19,318 bases of DNA from Actinomyces sp. (GCA_018375675.1 JAHACW010000044.1:1-19318), one strand, 5' to 3'; counted from the stretch's first letter, positions 8,104 to 15,827 are shown. Numbers and translations are program-made. Notes: generated by a model not told the origin, from the sequence alone.

Positions 8104-9708
8104 ATGAGTACCCAGTCAACTTCCCCGAATAACGGCCCCGTGACCGCGCAAAACGCCGGAACGACGGACATTCCTACCCTCATGGCGAACGCCACGAGGA
8201 CCTTTGCGGCGCTCCCGCCCGCGATTATGGAACTCGGCACGATTTTTCACGAGGCCGGGGAGGAGCTCGCGCTCGTCGGCGGGCCCGTGCGCGACGCCTT
8301 CCTGGGAGTGACTCCGCACGACTTCGATATGACGACCTCCGCGCGCCCCGAGCGCACCGAGGAGCTCCTGGCGACGTGGGGTAACGCGACCTGGGACATC
8401 GGCAAGGAGTTCGGCACGATCGGCGGTCGCCGCGGCGACTTGGTCGTCGAGGTGACGACCTACCGCACCGACGAGTACGAGATCGGCTCGCGCAAGCCCG
8501 AGGTGACCTTCGGCGACACCCTCGAAGGTGACCTGACGCGACGGGACTTCACGGTCAACGCGATGGCGATGCGCTTGCCGCAGATGGCCCTCGTCGACCC
8601 GTGCGGCGGCCTGGCCGACCTCGCGGACGGCAACCTGCGCACCCCCGTGTCCGCCGAGCAGTCCTTCGACGACGACCCGCTGCGCATCATGCGCGCCGCG
8701 CGTTTCTCCGCCCAGCTGGGCCTCGACGTCGACATGGACGTCATGAACGCGATGGAGACCATGGCCTCGCGCCTGGAGATCGTCTCCGCCGAGCGCATCC
8801 GCGCCGAGCTCGAGCGACTCATCATTTCGCCCTACCCGCGCCGCGGCATCGAGCTGATGGTGCACACGGGCGTCGCCGATATCGTCCTGCCCGAGGTTGC
8901 CGGCCTCGTCTCCACGGTGGACGAGCACAAGCGCCACAAGGACGTCTACGAGCACACCCTCACCGTCGTCGAGCAGGCGATGGACCTGGAGACCGGCCCG
9001 GACGGTGCCGTGCCCGCCCCCGACTTCATCCTGCGTTTCGCCGCCCTCATGCACGACGTCGGCAAGCCGGCGACCCGCCGCTTCGAGCCCAACGGCACCG
9101 TGTCCTTCCACCACCACGAGATCGTGGGCGCGAAGATGACGCGCAAGCGCATGAAGGCCCTCCACTTCGACAAGGCGACGATCGAGGCCGTCACCACCCT
9201 GGTCGCGCTGCACCTGCGCTTCCACGGCTACGGCGAGGCCGCTTGGTCCGACTCGGCGGTACGCCGCTACGTGGCCGACGCGGGCGACCTCCTCGAACGC
9301 CTCCACCGCCTCACGCGCGCGGACTGCACGACCCGCAACCGCCGCAAGGCCAACTACCTGTCCGCCGCCTATGACGACCTCGAGGCGCGCATCGCCGCCC
9401 TGCGTGAGCAGGAGGAGCTCGACGCGATCCGCCCCGACCTCGACGGTGACCAGATCATGGAGATCCTCGGGCTGCGCCCCTCGCGCGCCGTGAAGATCGC
9501 CCGCGACTACCTGCTCGAGCTGCGCATGGAGCGCGGGCCGCTGGGCGAGGAGGCCGCCCGTCAGGCGCTTCTCGACTGGTGGGCATCGGACGACGTTCGA
9601 GCCCTCGCCGAGGAGTACCAGGCCCAGCAGGCCCACTGGGAGGCGAAGGTCGCGGAAAAGAAGGCCCGCAAGGCCGCTGCGAAGGCCGCCCGCGAAGCCC
9701 AGGAGTAG
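8104..9708 (+). CDS. pcnA: CCA tRNA nucleotidyltransferase (PcnA-type, class II with HD domain)
   Basis: This enzyme adds or repairs the 3' CCA end of tRNAs, using CTP and ATP. The 534-residue product has the class II nucleotidyltransferase motifs in order: GGPVRD at 59-64, the metal-binding DFD at 73-75, RRDFTVNAMA at 146-155, and the DDDPLRIMRAARF segment at 189-201 leading into the neck/body helices. An HD phosphohydrolase domain follows (HKDVYEHT at 278-285, LMHDVGK at 315-321, FHHHE at 335-339), as in bacterial CCA enzymes with 2',3'-cyclic phosphodiesterase activity. The C-terminus is a Lys/Ala/Glu-rich helix. The frame is open far upstream (7411), but that would overlap the divergent NUDIX gene, and family similarity begins well after this ATG; an ATG at 8182 is an alternative. 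In mycobacteria this gene is also divergent from mutT4. Confidence 0.93.
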   Translation: MSTQSTSPNNGPVTAQNAGTTDIPTLMANATRTFAALPPAIMELGTIFHEAGEELALVGGPVRDAFLGVTPHDFDMTTSARPERTEELLATWGNATWDIGKEFGTIGGRRGDLVVEVTTYRTDEYEIGSRKPEVTFGDTLEGDLTRRDFTVNAMAMRLPQMALVDPCGGLADLADGNLRTPVSAEQSFDDDPLRIMRAARFSAQLGLDVDMDVMNAMETMASRLEIVSAERIRAELERLIISPYPRRGIELMVHTGVADIVLPEVAGLVSTVDEHKRHKDVYEHTLTVVEQAMDLETGPDGAVPAPDFILRFAALMHDVGKPATRRFEPNGTVSFHHHEIVGAKMTRKRMKALHFDKATIEAVTTLVALHLRFHGYGEAAWSDSAVRRYVADAGDLLERLHRLTRADCTTRNRRKANYLSAAYDDLEARIAALREQEELDAIRPDLDGDQIMEILGLRPSRAVKIARDYLLELRMERGPLGEEAARQALLDWWASDDVRALAEEYQAQQAHWEAKVAEKKARKAAAKAAREAQE

Positions 9709-9714
9709 GCGCGA

Positions 9715-9748
9715 GTGCCCGCGGGCGACAATCGTCACGCCCGCGCAC
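9715..9748 (+). terminator. Stem-loop downstream of pcnA, possible terminator
   Basis: CGCGGGCG (9720-9727) pairs with CGCCCGCG (9738-9745) across a 10-nt loop. The stem extends by GTG/CAC past a two-base bulge. It begins 7 nt after the pcnA stop. No T-run follows, so it may be an intrinsic terminator of the GC-rich type or only an mRNA 3'-end structure. Confidence 0.45.
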
Positions 9749-9781
9749 GGTGCGATCCCGGTCATGCCGCCGTACTCTGGG

Positions 9782-9807
9782 AATAATTCAACTTTTTGTT
9801 AGGAGAG
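9782..9807 (+). promoter_or_regulatory. Putative gnd promoter -10 and ribosome binding site
   Basis: The stretch just upstream of gnd is clearly AT-richer than its surroundings. AATAAT at 9782-9787 matches five of six bases of a -10 hexamer, and TACTCT at 9773-9778 is a second candidate. No good -35 is visible. AGGAGAG at 9801-9807 is a strong ribosome binding site 7 nt before the gnd ATG and settles that start. Confidence 0.4.
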
Positions 9808-9814
9808 TTATCGC

Positions 9815-11281
9815 ATGAGCACGTTCACCCCCGAGAAGGCATCGGCCGACATCGGCGTGTACGGCCTGGGAGTCATGGGCGCAAACCTCGCCCGCAACCT
9901 GGCCCGCAACGGCTACGCGACCGCCGTCTTCAACAGGACCCCGGCTCGCACCGAGAAGCTCATGGCGGAGCACGGCGACGAAGCGACCTTCGTTCCCGCG
10001 TCCACGCTGGAAGACTTCGTCGCGTCCCTGCGCGCGCCCCGCGTCGCCATCATGATGGTCCAGGCCGGCCCCTCGACGGACGCCGTCATGGAGCAGCTCG
10101 CCGACCTGATGGACGAGGGCGACATCATCGTCGACTGCGGTAACTCCCTGTTCACCGACACGATCCGCCGCGAGAAGTGGGCCGCCGAGCGCGGCCTGCA
10201 CTTCGTGGGCGCGGGCGTCTCCGGCGGCGAGGAGGGCGCCCTGTGGGGTCCCTCCATCATGCCCGGCGGTACCCCGGCCTCGTACGATCGCATCGGTCCC
10301 ATGTTCGAGGCCATCGCCGGCACCTACGAAGGCGTGCCCTGCAGCACGTACATTGGCGCGAACGGCGCCGGCCACTTCGTGAAGATGGTGCACAACGGCA
10401 TCGAGTACGCCGACATGCAGGTCATCGCCGAGGCCTACACCCTCCTGCGTGAGGGGCTGGGTGCCACCCCGGCCGAAATCGCCGACATCTTCGCCGCCTG
10501 GAACGAGGGCGAGCTCAACTCCTACCTCATGGAGATCACCGTGGAGGTCCTGCGCCAGGTGGACGCCGAGACCGGCAAGCCCCTCGTCGACCTCATCGTG
10601 GACGCCGCCTCGCAGAAGGGCACCGGCAAGTGGACGGTCCAGACCGCCCTCGACCTGGCCGTCCCCGTCACCGCGATCGGCGAGGCGACCTTCGCGCGCG
10701 GCGCGTCCTCCGAGCCCGCCCAGCGCGCGGCCGGCCAGGCGCTCGCGGGCAACGCTAGCGCCCTCGTCATCGAGTCGGACGAGGCCCGGGCCGCGTTCAT
10801 CGAGGACGTGCGCCAGGCGCTGTTCGCCTCCAAGATCGTCGCCTACTCGCAGGGCTTCGACGAGATCGAGGCCGGCGCGAAGGAATACGAGTGGGGCATC
10901 GACAAGGGCGCCCTGGCTCGCATCTGGCGCGCGGGCTGCATCATCCGTGCGGCCTTCCTCGACGACATCACTCGCGCCTACGAGGCCGACCCCGACCTGC
11001 CGCTGCTGCTGGCCGCCGAGCCGTTCGCGACGCGCTTCCAGGAGTGCACGCCCGCGCTGCGTCGCGTCGTCTCCCAGGCGGCCCTCGCCGGCGTTCCGAT
11101 TCCGGTGTTCGCCTCGTCCCTGGCCTACTTCGACCAGATCCGCGCGACGCGCCTGCCGGCGGCCCTCATCCAGGGTCAGCGTGACTTCTTCGGCTCCCAC
11201 ACCTACCACCGGGTAGACAGGGAGGGTGTCTTCCACACCCTGTGGGCTGTCGATGGTCGTCCCGAGGAACAGTGGTCCTGA
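9815..11281 (+). CDS. gnd: 6-phosphogluconate dehydrogenase, decarboxylating
   Basis: This cytosolic enzyme of the oxidative pentose phosphate pathway converts 6-phosphogluconate to ribulose 5-phosphate and CO2 while reducing NADP+. The 488-residue protein is full length for the long (about 470-residue, homodimeric) family. It has an N-terminal Rossmann motif GLGVMG at 17-22, NRT at 40-42 (the usual NADP-phosphate contact), the substrate-binding GVSGGEEGA at 134-142 and the catalytic HFVKMVHNGIEY at 187-198 with K190. It appears to be a single-gene unit: the pcnA stop is 106 nt upstream with a stem-loop between, and a strong hairpin follows. The NADPH produced could feed TrxB, but that is a general metabolic link rather than one shown here. 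Confidence 0.97.
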   Translation: MSTFTPEKASADIGVYGLGVMGANLARNLARNGYATAVFNRTPARTEKLMAEHGDEATFVPASTLEDFVASLRAPRVAIMMVQAGPSTDAVMEQLADLMDEGDIIVDCGNSLFTDTIRREKWAAERGLHFVGAGVSGGEEGALWGPSIMPGGTPASYDRIGPMFEAIAGTYEGVPCSTYIGANGAGHFVKMVHNGIEYADMQVIAEAYTLLREGLGATPAEIADIFAAWNEGELNSYLMEITVEVLRQVDAETGKPLVDLIVDAASQKGTGKWTVQTALDLAVPVTAIGEATFARGASSEPAQRAAGQALAGNASALVIESDEARAAFIEDVRQALFASKIVAYSQGFDEIEAGAKEYEWGIDKGALARIWRAGCIIRAAFLDDITRAYEADPDLPLLLAAEPFATRFQECTPALRRVVSQAALAGVPIPVFASSLAYFDQIRATRLPAALIQGQRDFFGSHTYHRVDREGVFHTLWAVDGRPEEQWS

Positions 11282-11303
11282 TCTGAGATTGCGGCGGAAG
11301 CCG

Positions 11304-11340
11304 CACAAAGGGGTGGGTGCGCGGCACCCACCCCTTTGTG
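11304..11340 (+). terminator. Terminator-type hairpin after gnd
   Basis: This is a perfect 17-bp inverted repeat: CACAAAGGGGTGGGTGC at 11304-11320, loop GCG, and its exact complement at 11324-11340. It lies 22 nt after the gnd stop. A smaller GCGGC/GCCGC hairpin with a GGAA loop (11291-11304) precedes it. Only TT follows immediately, so the T-run is poor, but the A/T-rich lower stem fits a bidirectional or actinobacterial-style terminator. Confidence 0.75.
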
Positions 11341-11354
11341 TTGCAGCCCATACT

Positions 11355-11385
11355 TTGGGGTTCTTTCAGGAAACCCGGTTAATCT
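11355..11385 (+). promoter_or_regulatory. Putative promoter of the penicillin-binding protein gene
   Basis: TAATCT at 11380-11385 is a good -10 hexamer in a locally AT-rich stretch. A weak -35 candidate, TTGGGG, lies at 11355-11360 with a long 19-bp spacer. Transcription would begin near 11392, about 27 nt before the GTG. GAAAGGG, 8 nt before the GTG, provides the ribosome binding site. Confidence 0.4.
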
Positions 11386-11418
11386 AGAGGTACACCAATC
11401 CGCTGAAAGGGCGAATAC

Positions 11419-13767
11419 GTGGCTAGTACTAACGGACAGTCTGACTGGAACGACATCATCGAGCCTGGCGGCTCCGGTACGTCAGGGCGGGACTCGCTGC
11501 CCTCGCGACGCGCGGTGCGCGCCGCGGCCGGATCGCATGCATCCCGGAAGGCTGCCAAGGCCTCGTCGGCTGGAAAGAAGGGCCCCGCGAAGAAGAGGTT
11601 CCGGTGGGCCAAGCGCATCGGCTTCTCAATTCTGACCGTCTTCCTGGGCGTGTTCATCGCGGGCATGGCGATGTTCCTGTACCTCTACAACACGCTGACC
11701 GTGCCCGCGCCGGATGACCTGGCGCTCGCGCAGAAGACCACGGTCTACTACGCCGACGGCACAACCGAGATGGGCACCCTGGGTGACATCAACCGTCAGA
11801 TCATCGATACGACGACGCTGCCCGACTACGTGTCGAAGACGATCGTGGCCTCTGAGGACCGCACGTTCTACACGAACTCGGGTGTTGACCTGAAGGGCAT
11901 CTTCCGCGCCCTCATCAACAACCTGCGCGGCGGCGCCCGCCAGGGTGGTTCGACACTCACCCAGCAGTACGTGGAGCGCTACTACATCGGCGAGACCACG
12001 TCCTACACGGGCAAGCTCAAGGAAGCCGTCTTGGCCATCAAGATCAACCGTGAGAAGTCCAAGGACGAGGTCATCGGCGCCTACATGAACACGATCTACT
12101 TCGGTCGTGGCGCGTACGGCATCGACGCGGCCGCCCAGGCGTACTTCGGTCACGGCGCCTCTCAGCTGACCCTGTCCGAGTCGGCGCTCCTCGCGGCCGT
12201 CATCCCCGCGCCCTCCGCGTGGGACCCCGCCGTCAACCCCGACAAGGCGAAGGAGCGCTGGGAGCGCGACCTGAACCTCATGGTTGAGGACGGCTGGATC
12301 ACGCAGGCCGACAAGGACGCCGCGGTGTTCCCCGAGACGATCGACCCCGACACGCTCAATAGCGCGTCGATGACCGGCACGAACGGCTACCTGATGGCCC
12401 AGGTCAAGCAGGAGCTCCTCGCCTCCGACCAGTTCGACGAGGACAAGATCAGCCAGGGTGGTCTGCGCATCACCTCTACGATCGTCAAGGAGCACCAGGA
12501 GCAGGCCGTCGCGGCCGCCGAGGGTATGAACGAGGTCGAGGGCTGGGATCCGACGCACCAGCACGTGGCCCTGTCCTCCATGGATCCGGCCACGGGCGAG
12601 ATCCTCGCCGAGTATGCGGGTGCGGATTACGAGAAGCGCCAGCAGAACGCCGTCACGCAGGACATCGCGATGGCCGGCTCGTCCTTTAAGCCTTTCGCTC
12701 TCCTTGCGAACGCTCGCCTGGGTGGCACGGTCTATGACACCTACTCGGGCAAGTCTCCGCAGTACTTCCGAGGCATGGGCACCCCCGTCTCGAACGACGG
12801 CGGCTACTCGTTTGGTAACGTCACCCTCGTGAAGGCGACCGCGTACTCGATGAACACGGTGTTCGTGGGCCTGAACGACGATGTTGAGCCGGAGAATACG
12901 CTCAAGGCCGCCATCGACGCGGGTATCCCCGAGGACACGGTCGGCCTGAACGACGAGCTCCTCAACGTCCTGGGCCCCTCCTCGCCGCACAACATTGACC
13001 TGACGACCGCCTACTCGACGATCGCGAACGGTGGCGAGCGCGTCACCGCTCACATCGTCAAGAAGGTCGAGGACTCGAACGGCAAGCTGCTCTACAGCGG
13101 CGACGTGGCCCCCAAGCGCGTCTTTGACGTCGAGGAGGTCTCCTCGATCATGCCGGCCCTCGAGGCCGTCACGAAGGGCGAGGGAACCGCCGCTAACGTT
13201 GATTCCGCGATCGCGCGACTGACGACGGCCGGCAAGACCGGTACCTCCTCGGAGCAGCTCTCCGCCCAGTTCGTGGGCTTCGTGCCCGGCATGGTGACCG
13301 CCGTGTCGATGTACCAGTCCGACGATGCCGGTAACTCGGTGCCCCTGGATGACGTGGGCGGCCTCGATCAGTTCCACGGCGGCGACTGGCCGGTCGACGT
13401 GTGGATCGACTACATGAAGCCGGCGACCGCGAACCTGCCGGGCGACGACTTCCCCTGGAAGGTCGAGTCCAACCGCAAGGTGCACAACAACGCGCCCACG
13501 CCCGCGCCGAGCGCGACGACCGACGCCCCGCAGTCCGCTGCCGAGCCCACCGAGACGCCTACCCCCACCGAGACGCCCTCCGCCGAGCCCACCGAGAATT
13601 CGGAGAACGGCGGCAACGGGAATAACGGCAACGGTTCCAACAATGGCAACGGTTCCAACAATGGCAACGGCGGGAATAACAACGGCGGCAACGGGAATAA
13701 CGGCAACGGCGGGAACAATAACGGCGGCAATAACAACGGCAACAACAATGGCGGCCGAAGAAATTAG
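11419..13767 (+). CDS. Class A (bifunctional) penicillin-binding protein
   Basis: This is a membrane-anchored peptidoglycan glycosyltransferase/transpeptidase of 782 residues starting at GTG. Order: a basic cytoplasmic tail (1-66), TM helix (67-90), GT51 domain with the catalytic E146/D147 in ASEDRTFY, QGGSTLTQQYVERYY at 175-189 and NTIYFGRGAYG at 224-234. The penicillin-binding domain follows with SSFK at 421-424 (S421 nucleophile), SMN at 477-479 and KTG at 606-608. From about 692 the tail is Thr/Pro-rich, then about 55 residues of almost only Asn and Gly (from 728), ending in RRN. All catalytic motifs are intact, so it should polymerise and cross-link glycan strands. No PASTA domain is present. 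Its position near rpsF-ssb-rpsR-rplI and dnaB recalls mycobacterial ponA1. It is a single-gene unit with its own terminator. Confidence 0.94.
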   Translation: MASTNGQSDWNDIIEPGGSGTSGRDSLPSRRAVRAAAGSHASRKAAKASSAGKKGPAKKRFRWAKRIGFSILTVFLGVFIAGMAMFLYLYNTLTVPAPDDLALAQKTTVYYADGTTEMGTLGDINRQIIDTTTLPDYVSKTIVASEDRTFYTNSGVDLKGIFRALINNLRGGARQGGSTLTQQYVERYYIGETTSYTGKLKEAVLAIKINREKSKDEVIGAYMNTIYFGRGAYGIDAAAQAYFGHGASQLTLSESALLAAVIPAPSAWDPAVNPDKAKERWERDLNLMVEDGWITQADKDAAVFPETIDPDTLNSASMTGTNGYLMAQVKQELLASDQFDEDKISQGGLRITSTIVKEHQEQAVAAAEGMNEVEGWDPTHQHVALSSMDPATGEILAEYAGADYEKRQQNAVTQDIAMAGSSFKPFALLANARLGGTVYDTYSGKSPQYFRGMGTPVSNDGGYSFGNVTLVKATAYSMNTVFVGLNDDVEPENTLKAAIDAGIPEDTVGLNDELLNVLGPSSPHNIDLTTAYSTIANGGERVTAHIVKKVEDSNGKLLYSGDVAPKRVFDVEEVSSIMPALEAVTKGEGTAANVDSAIARLTTAGKTGTSSEQLSAQFVGFVPGMVTAVSMYQSDDAGNSVPLDDVGGLDQFHGGDWPVDVWIDYMKPATANLPGDDFPWKVESNRKVHNNAPTPAPSATTDAPQSAAEPTETPTPTETPSAEPTENSENGGNGNNGNGSNNGNGSNNGNGGNNNGGNGNNGNGGNNNGGNNNGNNNGGRRN
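13606..13709 (+). repeat. Direct repeats encoding the Asn/Gly tail of the PBP
   Basis: A 29-bp sequence at 13606-13634 recurs exactly at 13681-13709. Between them GGCAACGGTTCCAACAAT occurs twice in perfect tandem (13627-13644 and 13645-13662). Repeat units are multiples of 3, so gain or loss of the 18-bp unit, or recombination between the 29-bp copies (75 bp apart), would change tail length without breaking the frame. Confidence 0.85.
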
Positions 13768-13788
13768 CCGCGCGTCCTAGCGCCGATG

Positions 13789-13823
13789 CTGCGGGCCCCG
13801 AGGAGTATCCTCGGGGCCCGCAG
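13789..13823 (+). terminator. Terminator-type hairpin after the PBP gene
   Basis: This is a perfect 16-bp stem (CTGCGGGCCCCGAGGA at 13789-13804 with its complement at 13808-13823) around a 3-nt GTA loop, 21 nt after the PBP stop. There is no T-run on the plus strand. Stem strength and position make it the probable end of this transcription unit. Confidence 0.75.
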
Positions 13824-13848
13824 TGCGTTCACCGCGGGAGTATGCGTA

Positions 13849-13932
13849 TGCGGATAGGAAACGACGATGCGGATAGGTTATGAACATCCGGATAGCTTAA
13901 TAACCTATCCGCAACTGAATAACCTATCCGCA
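13849..13932. repeat. Nested inverted repeat built from five copies of a 14-mer, 19-bp pitch
   Basis: The motif TGCGGATAGGTTAT is exact at 13868-13881 (plus strand), 13900-13913 and 13919-13932 (both minus strand). It matches in its first ten bases at 13849-13862 (plus) and 11 of 14 at 13887-13900 (plus). Plus copies start 19 bp apart (13849, 13868, 13887), as do the minus copies (13900, 13919). Inner arms (14 bp) and outer arms (10 bp) share exactly the same dyad centre, between 13890 and 13891. It lies in a non-coding gap between two convergent genes and between their terminators. It resembles a multi-site protein-binding element. I do not recognise it as a known site. Confidence 0.9.
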
Positions 13933-14040
13933 TGTGAGTGCATGAGCTCCTGCCACATCTTCTCTGTTCCCGCGCGCCTTATGGGTCCGGGCCCGCAACA
14001 GCTTGCTACGCACGGTGGACAGGAATCGCGGGCATAGCAA
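13933..14040. other. Unassigned non-coding spacer
   Basis: Between the nested repeat and the rplI terminator I see no credible gene, tRNA or recognised RNA. Short open frames here are terminator-derived or composition-derived. Together with the hairpin and repeat features it completes the 339-bp gene-free interval 13768-14106. Confidence 0.6.
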
Positions 14041-14080
14041 AAGGGTTGGCCCCCGCTCGTATGAGCGGGGGCCAACCCTT
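14041..14080 (-). terminator. Rho-independent terminator of the rpsF-ssb-rpsR-rplI operon
   Basis: This is a perfect 18-bp stem (AAGGGTTGGCCCCCGCTC at 14041-14058 with its complement at 14063-14080) around a 4-nt loop. Read on the minus strand the stem ends in a T-run (the plus strand has AAAA ending at 14042). It starts 27 nt after the rplI stop. It is the most convincing intrinsic terminator in the window. Confidence 0.92.
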
Positions 14081-14106
14081 CAGCATTCAACCGATGCGTG
14101 AAGCCT

Positions 14107-14565
14107 TCACTTCGCGGCGGAAACGCGGACCTTGAGGTTCGCGGACACCTCGGGGTGCAGGCCGACGGTCACCGTGTAGTCGCCAACGGCCTTGATGGGC
14201 GAGGCGATGATGACGCGACGACGATCGATGGTCTGGCCCAGCTGCTCCTTGACCGCGTCAGCGATCGCAGCAGCGGAGACGGCGCCGAACAGGCGGCCGG
14301 AGTTGCCAACCTTGCCGGAGATCTCGACAACGGCACCCTGGAGGGCGTCGCGCACGGCGCGAGCGTCGTCGATCGTGGCGATCTCGTGGCGGCGACGAGC
14401 AGCGGCGATCTGGTCGATCTGCTTCTGCGCGCCGGCGGTCCACTTGGCGGCGAAGCCGCGGGGGACCAGGTAGTTGCGGGCGTAGCCAGCCTTGACCTCG
14501 ACGACCTCGCCGGCGTGGCCGAGGTTGGGGACGTCGTGGGTGAGGATCAGTTTCGTGGTAGCCAT
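14107..14565 (-). CDS. rplI: 50S ribosomal protein bL9
   Basis: This 152-residue protein is of normal family length. The N-terminal rRNA-binding domain has the L9 signature (LILTHDVPNLGHAGEVVEVK at 6-25, then GYARNYLVPRGFA), followed by a connecting helix and a C-terminal domain ending near TVTVGLHPEVSANLKVRV. It binds 23S rRNA at the base of the L1 stalk and extends towards neighbouring ribosomes. It is the last gene of the ribosomal operon, 21 nt after rpsR, with GGAAGGA before the ATG and the strong terminator downstream. Confidence 0.97.
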   Translation of the reverse strand: MATTKLILTHDVPNLGHAGEVVEVKAGYARNYLVPRGFAAKWTAGAQKQIDQIAAARRRHEIATIDDARAVRDALQGAVVEISGKVGNSGRLFGAVSAAAIADAVKEQLGQTIDRRRVIIASPIKAVGDYTVTVGLHPEVSANLKVRVSAAK

Positions 14566-14586
14566 ATCAGCTGTGTCCTTCCCTTA

Positions 14587-14829
14587 TCAGCGGCCGGTCG
14601 TGGAGTAGGGCAGCAGAGCCATCTCACGCGCGTTCTTGACGGCGCGAGCGATCTTGCGCTGCTCCTGGGTGGAAACACCGGTCACGCGGCGGGCGCGGAT
14701 CTTGCCGCGGTCCGAGATGAACTTACGCAGCAGAGCGGTGTCCTTGTAGTCGATCTTTTCGATCTTGGCCGACTTCAGCGGGTTGGCCTTCTTCTTGATG
14801 GGCTTGTTGCGAAGTTGGGGCTTCGCCAT
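14587..14829 (-). CDS. rpsR: 30S ribosomal protein bS18 (cysteine-free form)
   Basis: This 80-residue protein has the conserved core [20 protein letters not shown] (26-45), ARRVTG (46-51) and [10 protein letters not shown] near the C-terminus. It binds the central domain of 16S rRNA next to bS6. It contains no cysteine at all: where zinc-binding actinobacterial S18 proteins carry a CXXC near the N-terminus and a Cys after the RVTG motif, this one has ANPL and VST. It is therefore the zinc-independent form although it sits at the canonical locus. A good AGGAGA ribosome binding site precedes the ATG. The 94 nt separating it from ssb carry no gene. Confidence 0.97.
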   Translation of the reverse strand: MAKPQLRNKPIKKKANPLKSAKIEKIDYKDTALLRKFISDRGKIRARRVTGVSTQEQRKIARAVKNAREMALLPYSTTGR

Positions 14830-14923
14830 GATGGTCTCCTAGTGAATCCGGGCGGACTGTGCCGCCCCAAGCGTGTTGTCTTCGACGTGGCGCTTTCCGG
14901 CGTAGGTGCCGGGGCGCGCGACT

Positions 14924-15490
14924 TTAGAACGGGGGCTCGTCGCCGAAGGAGGTGGCGCCGCCAGCGGGGGCGGAGCGCCACGGGTCCTCGGGGGAGCCGC
15001 CGGTCGGTGCGCCGTAGTTGGCGCCACCCTGGCCATATCCACCCTGGCCGCCGCCGTAACCGCCGCCCTGCTGGGGCGCGCCCTGCTGGCCGCGGTTGTC
15101 GGACTGGTAGCCGCCGCCACCGGAGGGGGCGGTGCGGGTGACCTGCGCGCGTGCGCGGCGCAGGGAGGGGCCGACCTCGTCGACCTGCAGCTCAACGACC
15201 GTGCGACGTTCACCCTGCTGGGTGTCGTACGAGCGCTGGGTGAGGCGACCCTGAACGATGACGCGCATGCCCTTACGCAGCGACTCGGCGACGTTCTCAG
15301 CGGTCTCGCGCCACACGGAGCAGCGCATGAAGAGGGTGTCGCCGTCGCGCCACTCACCGGCGTTACGGTCGTAGGTTCGGGGGGTGGAGGCCACCGTGAA
15401 ATCGGCGACCGCGGCGCCGGACTGCGTCCAACGCAGTTCGGGGTCGGCGGTCAGGTTACCGATGACAGTGATGACGGTATCTCCGGCCAT
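14924..15490 (-). CDS. ssb: Single-stranded DNA-binding protein
   Basis: This 188-residue SSB has an N-terminal OB-fold (about 1-115, starting [19 protein letters not shown] with [21 protein letters not shown] following). A flexible Gly/Gln/Tyr-rich linker (about 122-170) leads to the acidic tip ending GDEPPF, which recruits replication and repair partners. It coats single-stranded DNA during replication, recombination and repair. It lies between rpsF and rpsR as in most bacteria, with GAGGAGCC as ribosome binding site 35 nt after the rpsF stop. Co-transcription with ribosomal genes ties SSB supply to growth. Confidence 0.97.
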   Translation of the reverse strand: MAGDTVITVIGNLTADPELRWTQSGAAVADFTVASTPRTYDRNAGEWRDGDTLFMRCSVWRETAENVAESLRKGMRVIVQGRLTQRSYDTQQGERRTVVELQVDEVGPSLRRARAQVTRTAPSGGGGYQSDNRGQQGAPQQGGGYGGGQGGYGQGGANYGAPTGGSPEDPWRSAPAGGATSFGDEPPF

Positions 15491-15525
15491 GTCGGCTCCT
15501 CGGGCTTAGAGGGTGTGGTGTCGGC

Positions 15526-15816
15526 TCAGTGAGCGTCGGGGCGCAGGAGCTTCGTACGGAGAATGGTCTCGTCGATGCCCATGCGGCGGTTGATCTCGAG
15601 AGCGACCTCGGGGGTCGTGGTCATGTCGATGACGACGTAGATGCCCTCAGAACGCTTGAGGATGTCGTAAGCAAGGCGGCGCTTGCCCCAGACGTCAACG
15701 TTCTCGACGGATCCGCCGTTGGCAGCCACGGGTGCCAGGTACTTCTCCATCATGGGGGCGACGGTGCGCTCGTCGATCGAAGGATCGAGGATCACCATCA
15801 GTTCGTAGTTACGCAC
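15526..15816 (-). CDS. rpsF: 30S ribosomal protein bS6
   Basis: This is a 96-residue product read from the GTG at 15816, giving VRNYELMVILDP, the normal bS6 N-terminus (MRNYEL). A GTG four codons upstream (15828) is in frame, but it overlaps the AGGAGG ribosome binding site and adds residues absent from the family, so it was rejected. The sequence holds the ferredoxin-like S6 fold (WGKRRLAYDI, RSEGIYVVIDM) and ends ILRTKLLRPDAH. bS6 binds 16S rRNA as a dimer with bS18, encoded two genes downstream. First gene of the operon, it is preceded by a structured leader that may serve feedback by S6:S18. Confidence 0.96.
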   Translation of the reverse strand: MRNYELMVILDPSIDERTVAPMMEKYLAPVAANGGSVENVDVWGKRRLAYDILKRSEGIYVVIDMTTTPEVALEINRRMGIDETILRTKLLRPDAH

Positions 15817-15827
15817 GTTGGTTCCCA

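Noticed and set aside
8116..9765. Long minus-strand open frame opposite pcnA
   Set aside because: pcnA has all class II CCA-enzyme and HD motifs on the plus strand; the antisense product is low-complexity.
9788..11308. Long minus-strand open frame opposite gnd
   Set aside because: gnd is full length with all catalytic motifs; the antisense frame has no recognisable domain.
11626..13485. Long minus-strand open frame opposite the PBP gene
   Set aside because: The PBP motifs are intact on the plus strand, and the antisense frame reads as Val/Arg/Gly/Asp-rich noise.
13868..13913. Interpretation of the inner 14-bp inverted repeat as a transcription terminator
   Set aside because: Both convergent genes already have much stronger GC-rich terminators (13789-13823 and 14041-14080). 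The 18-nt loop, AT-rich arms and extra co-centred outer arms do not fit a terminator.
13849..13932. Interpretation of the 19-bp-spaced repeats as a CRISPR array
   Set aside because: The copies are 14 bp with 5-bp gaps, too short for CRISPR repeats and spacers. Orientation flips in the middle, and no cas genes are nearby.
13905..14090. Small minus-strand open frame in the PBP-rplI gap
   Set aside because: It runs through the rplI terminator stem and part of the nested repeat, with no ribosome binding site and no recognisable protein.
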